From Methanobacterium sp. (GTDB lineage: Archaea; Methanobacteriota; Methanobacteria; Methanobacteriales; Methanobacteriaceae): DNA of 6,299 bases. Made by a program: the position numbers and the translations under genes. The notes below the pieces were generated by a model, which was given only the letters and a program-made list of their open reading frames with translations, made no database searches and had not been told where the DNA came from. The DNA lies in contig JAJRAE010000197.1 of NCBI GenBank assembly GCA_028682985.1, forward strand, positions 1-6,299, read 5' to 3'. The first letter of the stretch is position 1; each line of letters starts with the position of its first letter. Shown piece after piece: positions 1-5,944 of this stretch.

Positions 1-1584
1 ATGGATGCGGGTTACATGCCCACCCTGCAAAGCTGGATGGAGAATAACACACATCAAATAATGGGTTGGGAGACTGATCTATCCAGTCAGACAGGAGCAA
101 GTCAGGCAGGAATACTTCATGGAAATAATGAAAATATACCAGCATTCAGATGGGTTGAAAAAGCAAATAAGAATAAGATAATGGTATCCACTGGTTTAAA
201 CGATGCTGATATCATTGAAAAGAGAATATCGAATGGTAAAGGTCTTCTATTTTCCAGGGGGGCCAGCAGATCCAACCTCTTTTCTGGTGATGCAGAAGAT
301 GTTATCTTCACCTACAGTAAACTCAAAGACCTGAAAAAGTTTTATAACAAGACCTGGTTCTATTTCTATTCCAGCCCCTCTAATTTTGGCAGGATAATAG
401 CTCTCTTTTTATGGGAGGTGGTTTTAGAATTCAAATCCCAAATCACACATAGATTGAGGAATGTAAGACCACGCATAAAACGAGGTTTGATATATCCCTT
501 TGTACGAGCCGGAGCTGCAGTTTTTTTAAGAGAAATAACCACATTCACCCTGATAGGTGATATAATAAACGGAAACTTCGATGTTATATATGTAACTTAC
601 CTGGGCTATGATGAGATCGCCCATCACTCAGGTACTCGGGATGCAGACTCCTTCCACGCACTTAAATGTATAGATAATCAGTTCAGACGTTTGGAGCAGG
701 CGAAAAAGTACGCCCAGCGAAATTATCAGCTAGTGGTGCAGTCGGATCATGGACAGACCAACGGGGCAACCTTTAAACAGAGGTACGGCATGACCCTGGA
801 AGACCTGGTTAGGGGATTAATTCCCCCTGAGACCAGCATATTCAGTAAACTATCATCAAATGAAGACCATTTTGGCCAGGCCATCACCAACCCTGGGGAT
901 GATGCCAAGAGATACATACATGATAAACGAGATGATATAGCAGAAACTGGTAGAGAATTTCGATACAGCACTCTCAAAGCCTTGGAGAAGTCAGATTTGG
1001 TTAGGGGTGGTCTGGCTAATTATATTAAAAATTATCAGGTTAAAAAACATCCTAAAGAGGAATTTGAGGAGGATGCTGAGGTTATTGTTCTGGCATCTGG
1101 AAATCTGGGATTAATATATCTGACCCGTTGGGAGAATCGGTTAAGCTATGAACAGATCAACCATTTATACCCGGATTTAGTCCCGGGAATAGCCCAGCAT
1201 GAAGGGGTGGGGTTTGTTATGGTCCAATCTCAGAAATATGGTCCTATGGCTGTAGGGGGTGCAGGGATCTATTATCTAAAAGATGGAATTGTGGACGGGG
1301 AAAACCCCTTATCAAAATTCAGTAAACGCACACCAGAGCATCTTCTGCGAACTGATGGATTTAAGTACGCCCCGGACATCTTGGTGAACAGCTTTTATGA
1401 CCCGGAAGCCAATGAAGTAGCTGCATTTGAAGAACTGGTAGGAAGTCATGGAGGAACAGGTGGTGAGCAGTCCCAGCCATTCATAATGCATCCAAAAGAA
1501 TGGGAAATAAAAGATAATATAGTAGGTGCCGAGGAACTGCATCAGGAGATTAAAAAGTGCATCCATTGCATACTGGATCGATGA
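1..1584 (+). CDS. Alkaline-phosphatase-superfamily phosphodiesterase-like protein, 3' part (5' end outside window)
   Basis: Predicted metal-dependent phosphoester hydrolase of the alkaline phosphatase/nucleotide pyrophosphatase superfamily. Visible active-site pieces (numbered from the first base of the window) are a probable nucleophile Thr31 in SSQTGASQAGILHG, metal ligands Asp204 and His208 in GYDEIAHHSG, Asp249-His250 in QSDHGQTNG, and His483 in GSHGGTGGEQ. The superfamily's first metal-ligand Asp normally lies shortly before the nucleophile region and is absent here. The segment MDAGYMPTLQSWM matches the 'helix after the first Asp' part of the fold. I therefore read the ATG at position 1 as an internal Met of a longer protein. 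In relatives known to me this catalytic domain often follows an N-terminal holin-like or other membrane domain; that part cannot be seen here. No clear membrane helix occurs in the visible 527 residues, although about 120-180 is hydrophobic and basic. The gene ends with TGA followed by a T-run. Substrate is unknown: nucleotide, phospholipid or glycan phosphoester are all possible. Confidence 0.85.
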   Translation: MDAGYMPTLQSWMENNTHQIMGWETDLSSQTGASQAGILHGNNENIPAFRWVEKANKNKIMVSTGLNDADIIEKRISNGKGLLFSRGASRSNLFSGDAEDVIFTYSKLKDLKKFYNKTWFYFYSSPSNFGRIIALFLWEVVLEFKSQITHRLRNVRPRIKRGLIYPFVRAGAAVFLREITTFTLIGDIINGNFDVIYVTYLGYDEIAHHSGTRDADSFHALKCIDNQFRRLEQAKKYAQRNYQLVVQSDHGQTNGATFKQRYGMTLEDLVRGLIPPETSIFSKLSSNEDHFGQAITNPGDDAKRYIHDKRDDIAETGREFRYSTLKALEKSDLVRGGLANYIKNYQVKKHPKEEFEEDAEVIVLASGNLGLIYLTRWENRLSYEQINHLYPDLVPGIAQHEGVGFVMVQSQKYGPMAVGGAGIYYLKDGIVDGENPLSKFSKRTPEHLLRTDGFKYAPDILVNSFYDPEANEVAAFEELVGSHGGTGGEQSQPFIMHPKEWEIKDNIVGAEELHQEIKKCIHCILDR

Positions 1585-1600
1585 AAATTTTTTTTTAATA
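1585..1600 (+). terminator. Oligo-T terminator after the phosphatase gene
   Basis: Nine consecutive T residues (1588-1596) begin four bases after the TGA stop. Archaeal RNA polymerase can terminate at oligo-T tracts without a hairpin, and I see no convincing stem before it. The position between two convergent genes, whose stops lie 43 bp apart, fits a terminator. I see no comparable T-run on the minus strand for the facing gene. Confidence 0.55.
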
Positions 1601-1627
1601 GAATTAAGCTACTCTAATCCATAATTT

Positions 1628-1933
1628 TTAAGGTTCACCATATTGACAATAATATTTATCTTTAAGCCCATATTTGGTCCAGACCAAACAAGAGGGGCAT
1701 TGACAGTCCTTTTTAAAATCCAGATCTGTGCACTGTGCTTTGCCAGTAGAGCAGTACATTCCCGGGACCCGGTCTCTTTCAAAGTACATTCCACTTTCAC
1801 TCGAATAGGCTATCTCTATCATTATCCTCCTTTTACCTTCAGCACATTCACTTTCCCTTTGCACAGGGCAACCCGGGCACTTGCAGCGTTTAATATTACG
1901 TACAGAGAAATCTATTTCTTTCAGAGAACCCAC
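1628..1933 (-). CDS. Small Cys-rich protein with two CxCPxC motifs, DUF2769-like
   Basis: A 101-residue protein of unknown function with ten cysteines: C17, C19, C22, C30, C61, C68, C77, C79, C82 and C96. Two half-sites repeat the same plan: C17-K-C-P-G-C22 with C30 eight residues on, and C77-Q-C-P-S-C82 with C96 fourteen residues on. A C61/C68 pair sits between them. This pattern resembles the DUF2769 family of archaeal, mainly methanogen, proteins as I remember it; the family match is recall, not a search. Metal or Fe-S binding is inferred from the Cys spacing. No signal peptide or membrane helix is visible, so it is probably cytoplasmic. The start is GTG at 1931-1933. The preceding in-frame codon is TAG, so no longer form exists, and there is no separate Shine-Dalgarno site. 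The reverse-frame reading of the same DNA (1643-1939, plus) lacks any motif. The gene is divergent from the ABC-transporter run and may share its control region. Confidence 0.75.
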   Translation of the reverse strand: MGSLKEIDFSVRNIKRCKCPGCPVQRESECAEGKRRIMIEIAYSSESGMYFERDRVPGMYCSTGKAQCTDLDFKKDCQCPSCLVWTKYGLKDKYYCQYGEP

Positions 1934-1955
1934 CTATAGTAGATTTATATTAGTG

Positions 1956-1963
1956 TTATATGT
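1956..1963 (-). promoter_or_regulatory. Probable TATA box of the Cys-rich gene (leaderless transcript)
   Basis: On the minus strand this reads ACATATAA, an archaeal TATA-like element centred about 26 bp before the GTG start at 1933. Archaeal transcription normally starts about 25 bp downstream of the box centre, which would put the first transcribed base at or beside the GTG. Together with the missing Shine-Dalgarno site this predicts a leaderless mRNA. The region is very AT-rich, so chance matches are common. Confidence 0.45.
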
Positions 1964-1973
1964 AATCTGGATT

Positions 1974-1984
1974 ATTTATTATAT
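1974..1984 (+). promoter_or_regulatory. Candidate TATA box for the ABC-transporter operon
   Basis: The stretch ATTTATTATAT lies about 50 bp before the GTG start of the ATPase gene. Initiation about 25 bp downstream would fall near 2004-2008, within or just after the A9 tract (2000-2008), leaving a short leader of about 20-25 nt that still contains the GGAG at 2015-2018. An alternative TATA-like stretch is TTTATAT at 1944-1950, which would give a leader of about 55 nt. The sequence alone does not decide between them. Confidence 0.4.
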
Positions 1985-2012
1985 GTAAATAAAATAGTTA
2001 AAAAAAAAGTTT

Positions 2013-2018
2013 AAGGAG
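2013..2018 (+). promoter_or_regulatory. Ribosome binding site supporting a GTG start
   Basis: AAGGAG lies ten bases before GTG at 2029. It supports the GTG start over the downstream in-frame ATG codons at residues 7 and 10, which have no such site. TTG at 2022 is out of frame. Confidence 0.65.
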
Positions 2019-2028
2019 ACCTTGCAAA

Positions 2029-2949
2029 GTGGCTGATGATAATCTCATGATAAAAATGGATTCATTAAATAAGTCTTTTGGTAAAATCATGGCTTTAAAT
2101 AATCTAAATCTTGATATAAACCGGGGTGAACTCCTGGGTATTATTGGTCCTAATGGTGCAGGTAAAACCACTGCTATCCGTATATCTTGCTGTATTCTTA
2201 AACCAGATTCTGGGGATGTTCTGGTGGATGGTATGAGCATTCATAAGGATCAGATTAAGATCAAATCCATGATTGGATATCTACCAGAGGAACCCAACCT
2301 GTATGAAAGATTTAAAGCCCGGGATCTCCTCCGTTATTTTGCGGAGCTTTACGGGGTGCCCCGGGACAACATCAATAGAAGGATAGATGATCTTTTAGAA
2401 CTGGTGGGTATGAGCCACCGGGCCGAGGATCGAATCAACACCTTCTCGAAAGGATTGAGGCAGAGAATAGGGATTTCCAGGGCTTTGATTCATGATCCAG
2501 AGATTCTAATCTTTGATGAGCCCACCATGGGACTGGATCCGGCCACATCTCACAACATCCGTGAATTCATAAGGGAGCTTAAAGGAGATAAAACAATCAT
2601 ACTATGCACTCATTATATGGATGAGGCGGATTCACTGTGTGATCGAGTGGCTATTCTAAACCAGGGAAGGATACTGGACATGGGCACTCCTCAGGAACTT
2701 AAATCTAAGCTCCATAGTGATATCATACTGAACCTTGAACTGGAAATAGCAGATAGCAGTGCGGGGAAGATAATTGAGAGTTTTTCTACAGTAGAAGAAG
2801 TGAATGTTTCTGGAAGTAAATATACCATCTCTCTGAAATCAAAAAAGGATATAAAAGAAATAATAAGTTCATTAGAAGGAAATATAGTCTCAATTAACAT
2901 AAAAGAACCCACACTGGAAGATGTTTTCATAAATTCATTTAAAAATTAG
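2029..2949 (+). CDS. ABC transporter ATP-binding protein, NatA/CcmA type
   Basis: A 306-residue cytoplasmic ATPase that should power the ABC-2 permease encoded 9 bp downstream. All nucleotide-binding elements are present: Walker A GPNGAGKT (40-47), a Q-loop region GYLPEEPNLYERF (83-95), an ABC signature in the SKG form (FSKGLRQR, 139-146), Walker B LIFDEP (160-165) followed by the D-loop GLDP, and the H-loop histidine H195 in CTHYMDEAD. The usual Q-loop glutamine is replaced by Glu at 87/88, and C55 stands where a Gly is common. The SKG signature is typical of ATPases paired with ABC-2 permeases. Residues about 220-306 form the C-terminal extension common in this subfamily (DUF4162-like), ending in TLEDVFINSFKN, the usual 'LEDVF' finish. 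The start is GTG with AAGGAG upstream. Probable role is export of an unknown substrate (ion, drug, peptide or lipid), by analogy with NatAB and multidrug ABC-2 systems. Confidence 0.93.
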   Translation: MADDNLMIKMDSLNKSFGKIMALNNLNLDINRGELLGIIGPNGAGKTTAIRISCCILKPDSGDVLVDGMSIHKDQIKIKSMIGYLPEEPNLYERFKARDLLRYFAELYGVPRDNINRRIDDLLELVGMSHRAEDRINTFSKGLRQRIGISRALIHDPEILIFDEPTMGLDPATSHNIREFIRELKGDKTIILCTHYMDEADSLCDRVAILNQGRILDMGTPQELKSKLHSDIILNLELEIADSSAGKIIESFSTVEEVNVSGSKYTISLKSKKDIKEIISSLEGNIVSINIKEPTLEDVFINSFKN

Positions 2950-2958
2950 GTCGTAATC

Positions 2959-4158
2959 TTGAAATTCACTACCATAACCAAATGGGAAATGAAGGAAACC
3001 CTGAAAAGCAGGAAATTCCTGACCATCTTCTTTCTACAGATATCAGTCTTGTTCTTAATGATATTCATATTCAACGCATTTGCCACCAATATAGAATCAG
3101 AGAAGGGCATATCCATAACACCATCCCTTTCCGGATTTGCATCCCTGGATGTTGATGATCAGGGCCGGCTTTTCACCAAATACATCAATCCTGAGCTTAT
3201 AACCGTAACCTCCTCCAATTACCCGGATTCCATAATTAATCTAAATGCTGGGCAAACCACAGCGGTGGTGGTGGTTCCCGGGGATTCCATAGAAAAGATT
3301 AAGACAATAGAAACCATAAATGTGCAGCTCTACCTGGATATGTCCGATCCAAAAAGGAGCGTGGTTAGAGATGAGGTTAACACCACCTCCAAATTAATGG
3401 CAGATGCTCTATCAAATTCCTGGGTTGAATCATTCACTCCTCAAAACACCACACCAACTGTGGTAAACCAGCAGAGTACCGGAGAATCCCTGGCCATGCA
3501 GATAGTTACCAAGGCCATGATCGCAATACTGCTCTTCTTACCCCTTTTTCTTTTTGGAAACATGATTATTGATAGTGTGGTAGGAGAAAAAGAGCGAAAA
3601 ACAGGGGAGATATTGATGGCCATGCCAATCAAACCAGCACAAATCGTACTGGGGAAAAGCATGGCCGTGGTGGGGGTGATAGCCATCCAAGTAGCACTCT
3701 GGATGATAATACTATTAATAACCGGATTTGAAATTTTAAATCCATTAATCGTATATTTCCTGGTATTTATAACAGCCATACCGGTTATTGGAATAACAGT
3801 AATTATATCAGCCTATGCCAAAAATTATAAAGAGGCGGGGATAGGATTAACCTTTGGATATGTGGCAATTGTTGGAGTTATAATGATACCCACCTTAACC
3901 TATCTTTCCAACAAATCCCTAACATCCAACATCTCACCCCTCACAATGGTTATTCGGTTATTTTCAGGAGAAAACATACCCTACTGGCAGTTTTTAATCC
4001 CAGTGATATTTATAGGGATATTAAGTATAATTACATACTGGATAGCCGTGAAATTATTTGAAAGGGATGATGTAATGTTTGGACCCAGACCCAGTATTTT
4101 ACGACTTACCAGGGAGATATTAGGCTGGAAAAAGAAGAACAAGAAAACAAAATTATAA
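2959..4158 (+). CDS. ABC-2 type transporter permease, NatB-like
   Basis: A 399-residue integral membrane protein and the likely partner of the preceding ATPase. Layout: a cytoplasmic N-terminus (KWEMKETLKSRKF), first helix at about 20-43, a large extracellular loop at about 45-180, then five helices at about 185-207, 235-257, 262-287, 295-316 and 343-367, and a basic tail ending WKKKNKKTKL. The cytoplasmic segment GEKERKTGEILMAMPIKPAQIVLGK (209-233) is the hallmark ABC-2 coupling sequence after helix 2. The chosen start is TTG at 2959, preceded by a weak AGGT at 2948-2951, because it keeps the conserved N-terminal amphipathic region. The next ATG (residue 11) would delete most of it. With only 9 bp between it and the ATPase stop, translation is probably coupled. 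The extracellular loop gives no substrate clue. Confidence 0.9.
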   Translation: MKFTTITKWEMKETLKSRKFLTIFFLQISVLFLMIFIFNAFATNIESEKGISITPSLSGFASLDVDDQGRLFTKYINPELITVTSSNYPDSIINLNAGQTTAVVVVPGDSIEKIKTIETINVQLYLDMSDPKRSVVRDEVNTTSKLMADALSNSWVESFTPQNTTPTVVNQQSTGESLAMQIVTKAMIAILLFLPLFLFGNMIIDSVVGEKERKTGEILMAMPIKPAQIVLGKSMAVVGVIAIQVALWMIILLITGFEILNPLIVYFLVFITAIPVIGITVIISAYAKNYKEAGIGLTFGYVAIVGVIMIPTLTYLSNKSLTSNISPLTMVIRLFSGENIPYWQFLIPVIFIGILSIITYWIAVKLFERDDVMFGPRPSILRLTREILGWKKKNKKTKL

Positions 4159-4209
4159 TCCAGTGTTTAAATAAATAGTTTTTAAAAAAAATTTATAGGA
4201 AGTAATTGA
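4159..4209 (+). promoter_or_regulatory. AT-rich spacer with possible internal promoter
   Basis: This 51-bp gap is the largest inside the ABC run. It holds TTTAAATAAAT (4166-4176), TATA-like and about 40 bp before the next ATG, a T5 run (4179-4183), an A8 run (4184-4191) and AGGA (4197-4200) nine bases before ATG 4210. A start about 25 bp after the TATA-like stretch would fall near 4195, just before the AGGA. It may separate the NatAB-like and MacB-like modules into two partly independent units. Evidence is compositional only. Confidence 0.3.
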
Positions 4210-5292
4210 ATGGGAATCTACAGTTTATCATTTAAAAATCTCAGAAGAAGAAAACTAAGAAGCATATTAACCATGCTGGGGGTTGTTATAGGTGTAACCG
4301 CCCTGGTAGTTTTGGTTGGTCTTACCACCGGTATGACCTCTTACATGAAAGAATCAACCGGTAACATGATGGGTGATATCTTAATAATGAACAGCACAGG
4401 CGGCGGTGCGTTAATGTCCAGTCCTGGAAGTTCATTTTTAGATCCAGAAGCGGTGGATGAGATAAAGAACATGTCTCAACTATATAACATCAAAGAAGAC
4501 GTTGAATTTCTAACAGAGTTCAACGGAACCCAAATATACATAGTTGGTACCAGCGACTGGAGTCAGATAAAAATAAACGGAACATCAGGGGTGGTGGTGA
4601 GTAAAACCCTAGAAGACATGGGCTACAAGGTGGGTAGCAAAATAACCATTAAAGACCAGGAAATGACTGTCACCGGAACATTCACCGAAGGTTCCATGGG
4701 AATGGGGGTTGTGATAATGGACTCCTCCAGAGCCCTGCCGTTGAACAACAACAAATCCAGTAGCATAACCGCAAATACCCGGGGTGACCCGGAAGTAGTA
4801 AAAAATGAAGTGGAAAAAACAGTAAATGGAACCACCGCATCCACCAAATCAGACCTGTCCAAACAAATCGACGACCTGATGAACGGACTGACCCTTTTTA
4901 TAGGCGGAATAGCCAGCATAGCCCTACTGGTTGGGGTGATCAGTATAGTTAATATTATGCTGGTAAATGTAACTGAAAGAACCAGGGAAATAGGCGTTCT
5001 TAAGGCTATTGGATTCACCAACCGGGAAGTTTTGGGAAGCATACTCCTGGAATCCGCTCTAATAGGATTTATAGGGGGAATAGTAGGTCTAATCATAGCA
5101 GCCATTCTTCTGCAAACTGCCATAATATTATTCGGCTCACAGATAGGAGATATAAAATTGATATCCATGCTGCCATTATGGTTAATAGTCGGCGTAATAG
5201 GCGGTGCAACAGGACTGAGTGTTCTTGCAGGATTATACCCTGCCTGGAGGGCATCCAGGTTAAATGTGGTGGAGGCGCTTAGAAATGAATAA
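4210..5292 (+). CDS. MacB/FtsX-family ABC transporter permease
   Basis: A 360-residue permease of the type VII (mechanotransmission) ABC family. Order: a basic cytoplasmic N-terminus (FKNLRRRKLRS), helix 1 at about 19-41, an extracellular MacB_PCD-like domain at about 42-222, then three helices at about 227-252, 280-308 and 320-344. The conserved cytoplasmic coupling segment TERTREIGVLKAIG (255-268) follows helix 2, and the protein ends with the family finish GLYPAWRASRLNVVEALR (341-358). This four-helix layout is standard for MacB/LolC/FtsX relatives. Such proteins usually do mechanical work on the outer face and do not pass substrate through the membrane. In an archaeon without an outer membrane the target would be in the cell wall or at the surface, which is inference. 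ATG start with AGGA upstream. Its stop overlaps the following ATPase gene by 8 bp, so the two are translationally coupled. Confidence 0.92.
   Translation: MGIYSLSFKNLRRRKLRSILTMLGVVIGVTALVVLVGLTTGMTSYMKESTGNMMGDILIMNSTGGGALMSSPGSSFLDPEAVDEIKNMSQLYNIKEDVEFLTEFNGTQIYIVGTSDWSQIKINGTSGVVVSKTLEDMGYKVGSKITIKDQEMTVTGTFTEGSMGMGVVIMDSSRALPLNNNKSSSITANTRGDPEVVKNEVEKTVNGTTASTKSDLSKQIDDLMNGLTLFIGGIASIALLVGVISIVNIMLVNVTERTREIGVLKAIGFTNREVLGSILLESALIGFIGGIVGLIIAAILLQTAIILFGSQIGDIKLISMLPLWLIVGVIGGATGLSVLAGLYPAWRASRLNVVEALRNE
5268..5275 (+). promoter_or_regulatory. Strong ribosome binding site fixing the start of the second ATPase
   Basis: GGTGGAGG inside the end of the permease gene lies nine bases before ATG 5285. 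It favours that start over the in-frame ATG at 5264, which precedes this site and would add MWWRRLE, residues that look like out-of-frame reading of the permease C-terminus. Confidence 0.7.
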
Positions 5293-5944
5293 AACAAATG
5301 TACTGGAATTTAAGGATGTCTGGAAGATCTATCGGATGGGTGGGGAGGAAATCAACGCCCTGGCTGGAGTGAATCTAACCATAAAGGACGGATCATTCAC
5401 ATCAATAATGGGGCCTTCTGGTTCTGGTAAATCCACCCTGCTTCATGTTGCTGGAATACTGGACATGCCTACCCGGGGAAACCTGTTAATGAACGGAAAA
5501 GACACCAGCACCCTGGGAGCTAGGGAACAGGCTAGATTCCGCAGGAGTGAGATTGGATTTGTATTTCAAAGATTCAATCTTCTACCACAACTAACCACAC
5601 TGGAAAACGTCTTATTGCCCATGAATCAACCAGAACCGCAAAAAGCTCAGGAATATCTTGATAAAATGGGATTGGAGGGAAAATATTCCAAGACACCCAA
5701 CCAGCTTTCCGGTGGAGAACAGCAGAGGGTCTCCATAGCCCGAGCCCTGGTAAATCAGCCCTCACTTATACTTGCTGATGAACCCACCGGTGAACTTGAC
5801 AGCAAAAACGCCGAGGTGATCATGGGAATACTCCAGGATCTAAATAAAAAGGAAGGTGTCACCATAATAATAGTAACCCACAACCAGTTAGCTGCAGATT
5901 TCACAGATAAGATAATTGAAATGCGAGACGGAAACATTATATGA
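5285..5944 (+). CDS. ABC transporter ATP-binding protein, LolD/MacB type
   Basis: A 219-residue ATPase, the usual length for LolD/MacB-type subunits, and the partner of the FtsX-type permease just before it. Complete motif set (numbered from ATG 5285): Walker A GPSGSGKST (43-51), Q-loop Gln95 in GFVFQRFNLLP, canonical signature LSGGEQQR (141-148), Walker B LILADEP (161-167), D-loop GELDS, and H-loop His199 in IIVTHN. The N-terminus (LEFKDVWKIYRMGGEEINALAGVNL) is typical of this family. The start at 5285 is chosen for the GGTGGAGG site and overlaps the permease stop by 8 bp. The stop TGA overlaps the ATG of the next gene in ATGA (5941-5944), so three genes are chained. It differs clearly from the first ATPase of the window (SKG signature, longer C-terminus), so the two are not recent duplicates. 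Confidence 0.94.
   Translation: MNKTNVLEFKDVWKIYRMGGEEINALAGVNLTIKDGSFTSIMGPSGSGKSTLLHVAGILDMPTRGNLLMNGKDTSTLGAREQARFRRSEIGFVFQRFNLLPQLTTLENVLLPMNQPEPQKAQEYLDKMGLEGKYSKTPNQLSGGEQQRVSIARALVNQPSLILADEPTGELDSKNAEVIMGILQDLNKKEGVTIIIVTHNQLAADFTDKIIEMRDGNII

Larger units (their letters stand above)
1956..1988. repeat. Direct repeat of a near-palindromic 10-mer in the divergent promoter
   Basis: TTATATGTAA occurs exactly twice, at 1956-1965 and 1979-1988, with a period of 23 bp (about two helical turns). Each copy is nearly its own reverse complement (TTA.AT.TAA, 8 of 10 positions). The second copy also overlaps an inverted repeat with 7-bp arms, TTATTTA (1972-1978) and TAAATAA (1986-1992). The first copy overlaps the proposed TATA box of the minus-strand gene and the second overlaps that of the plus-strand operon. 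It could be a paired operator for a dimeric regulator, or simply two TATA boxes in AT-rich DNA. Confidence 0.4.

Noticed and set aside
812..826. GGGGA/TCCCC inverted repeat that could form a hairpin
   Set aside because: Short arms inside the phosphatase coding region, no T-run after it, and codons fit the protein. Likely chance.
1597..1627. Possible stem ATTA...TAAT between the convergent genes
   Set aside because: A four-base AT stem is not meaningful in DNA of this composition.
1643..1939. Plus-strand open frame of 98 codons opposite the Cys-rich gene
   Set aside because: It has no recognisable motif and overlaps the minus-strand frame that shows two ordered CxCPxC half-sites. The minus frame is the coding one.
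3265..3276. GTG trinucleotide run
   Set aside because: It simply encodes consecutive valines in a strand of the permease extracellular domain. Too short to be a meaningful repeat.
3441..3779. Minus-strand open frame of 112 codons
   Set aside because: Shadow of the ABC-2 permease helices. No start site or motif.
5264..5284. Upstream ATG extending the LolD-type ATPase by seven residues
   Set aside because: The strong GGTGGAGG site lies after this ATG and correctly spaced before ATG 5285, and the extra residues do not look like the family's N-terminus.
4623..5297. Minus-strand open frame of 224 codons
   Set aside because: It lies antisense to the MacB/FtsX permease, whose motifs are unmistakable. 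The composition (rich in Ser, Thr, Pro, Ile) is what the complement of a membrane-protein gene produces.
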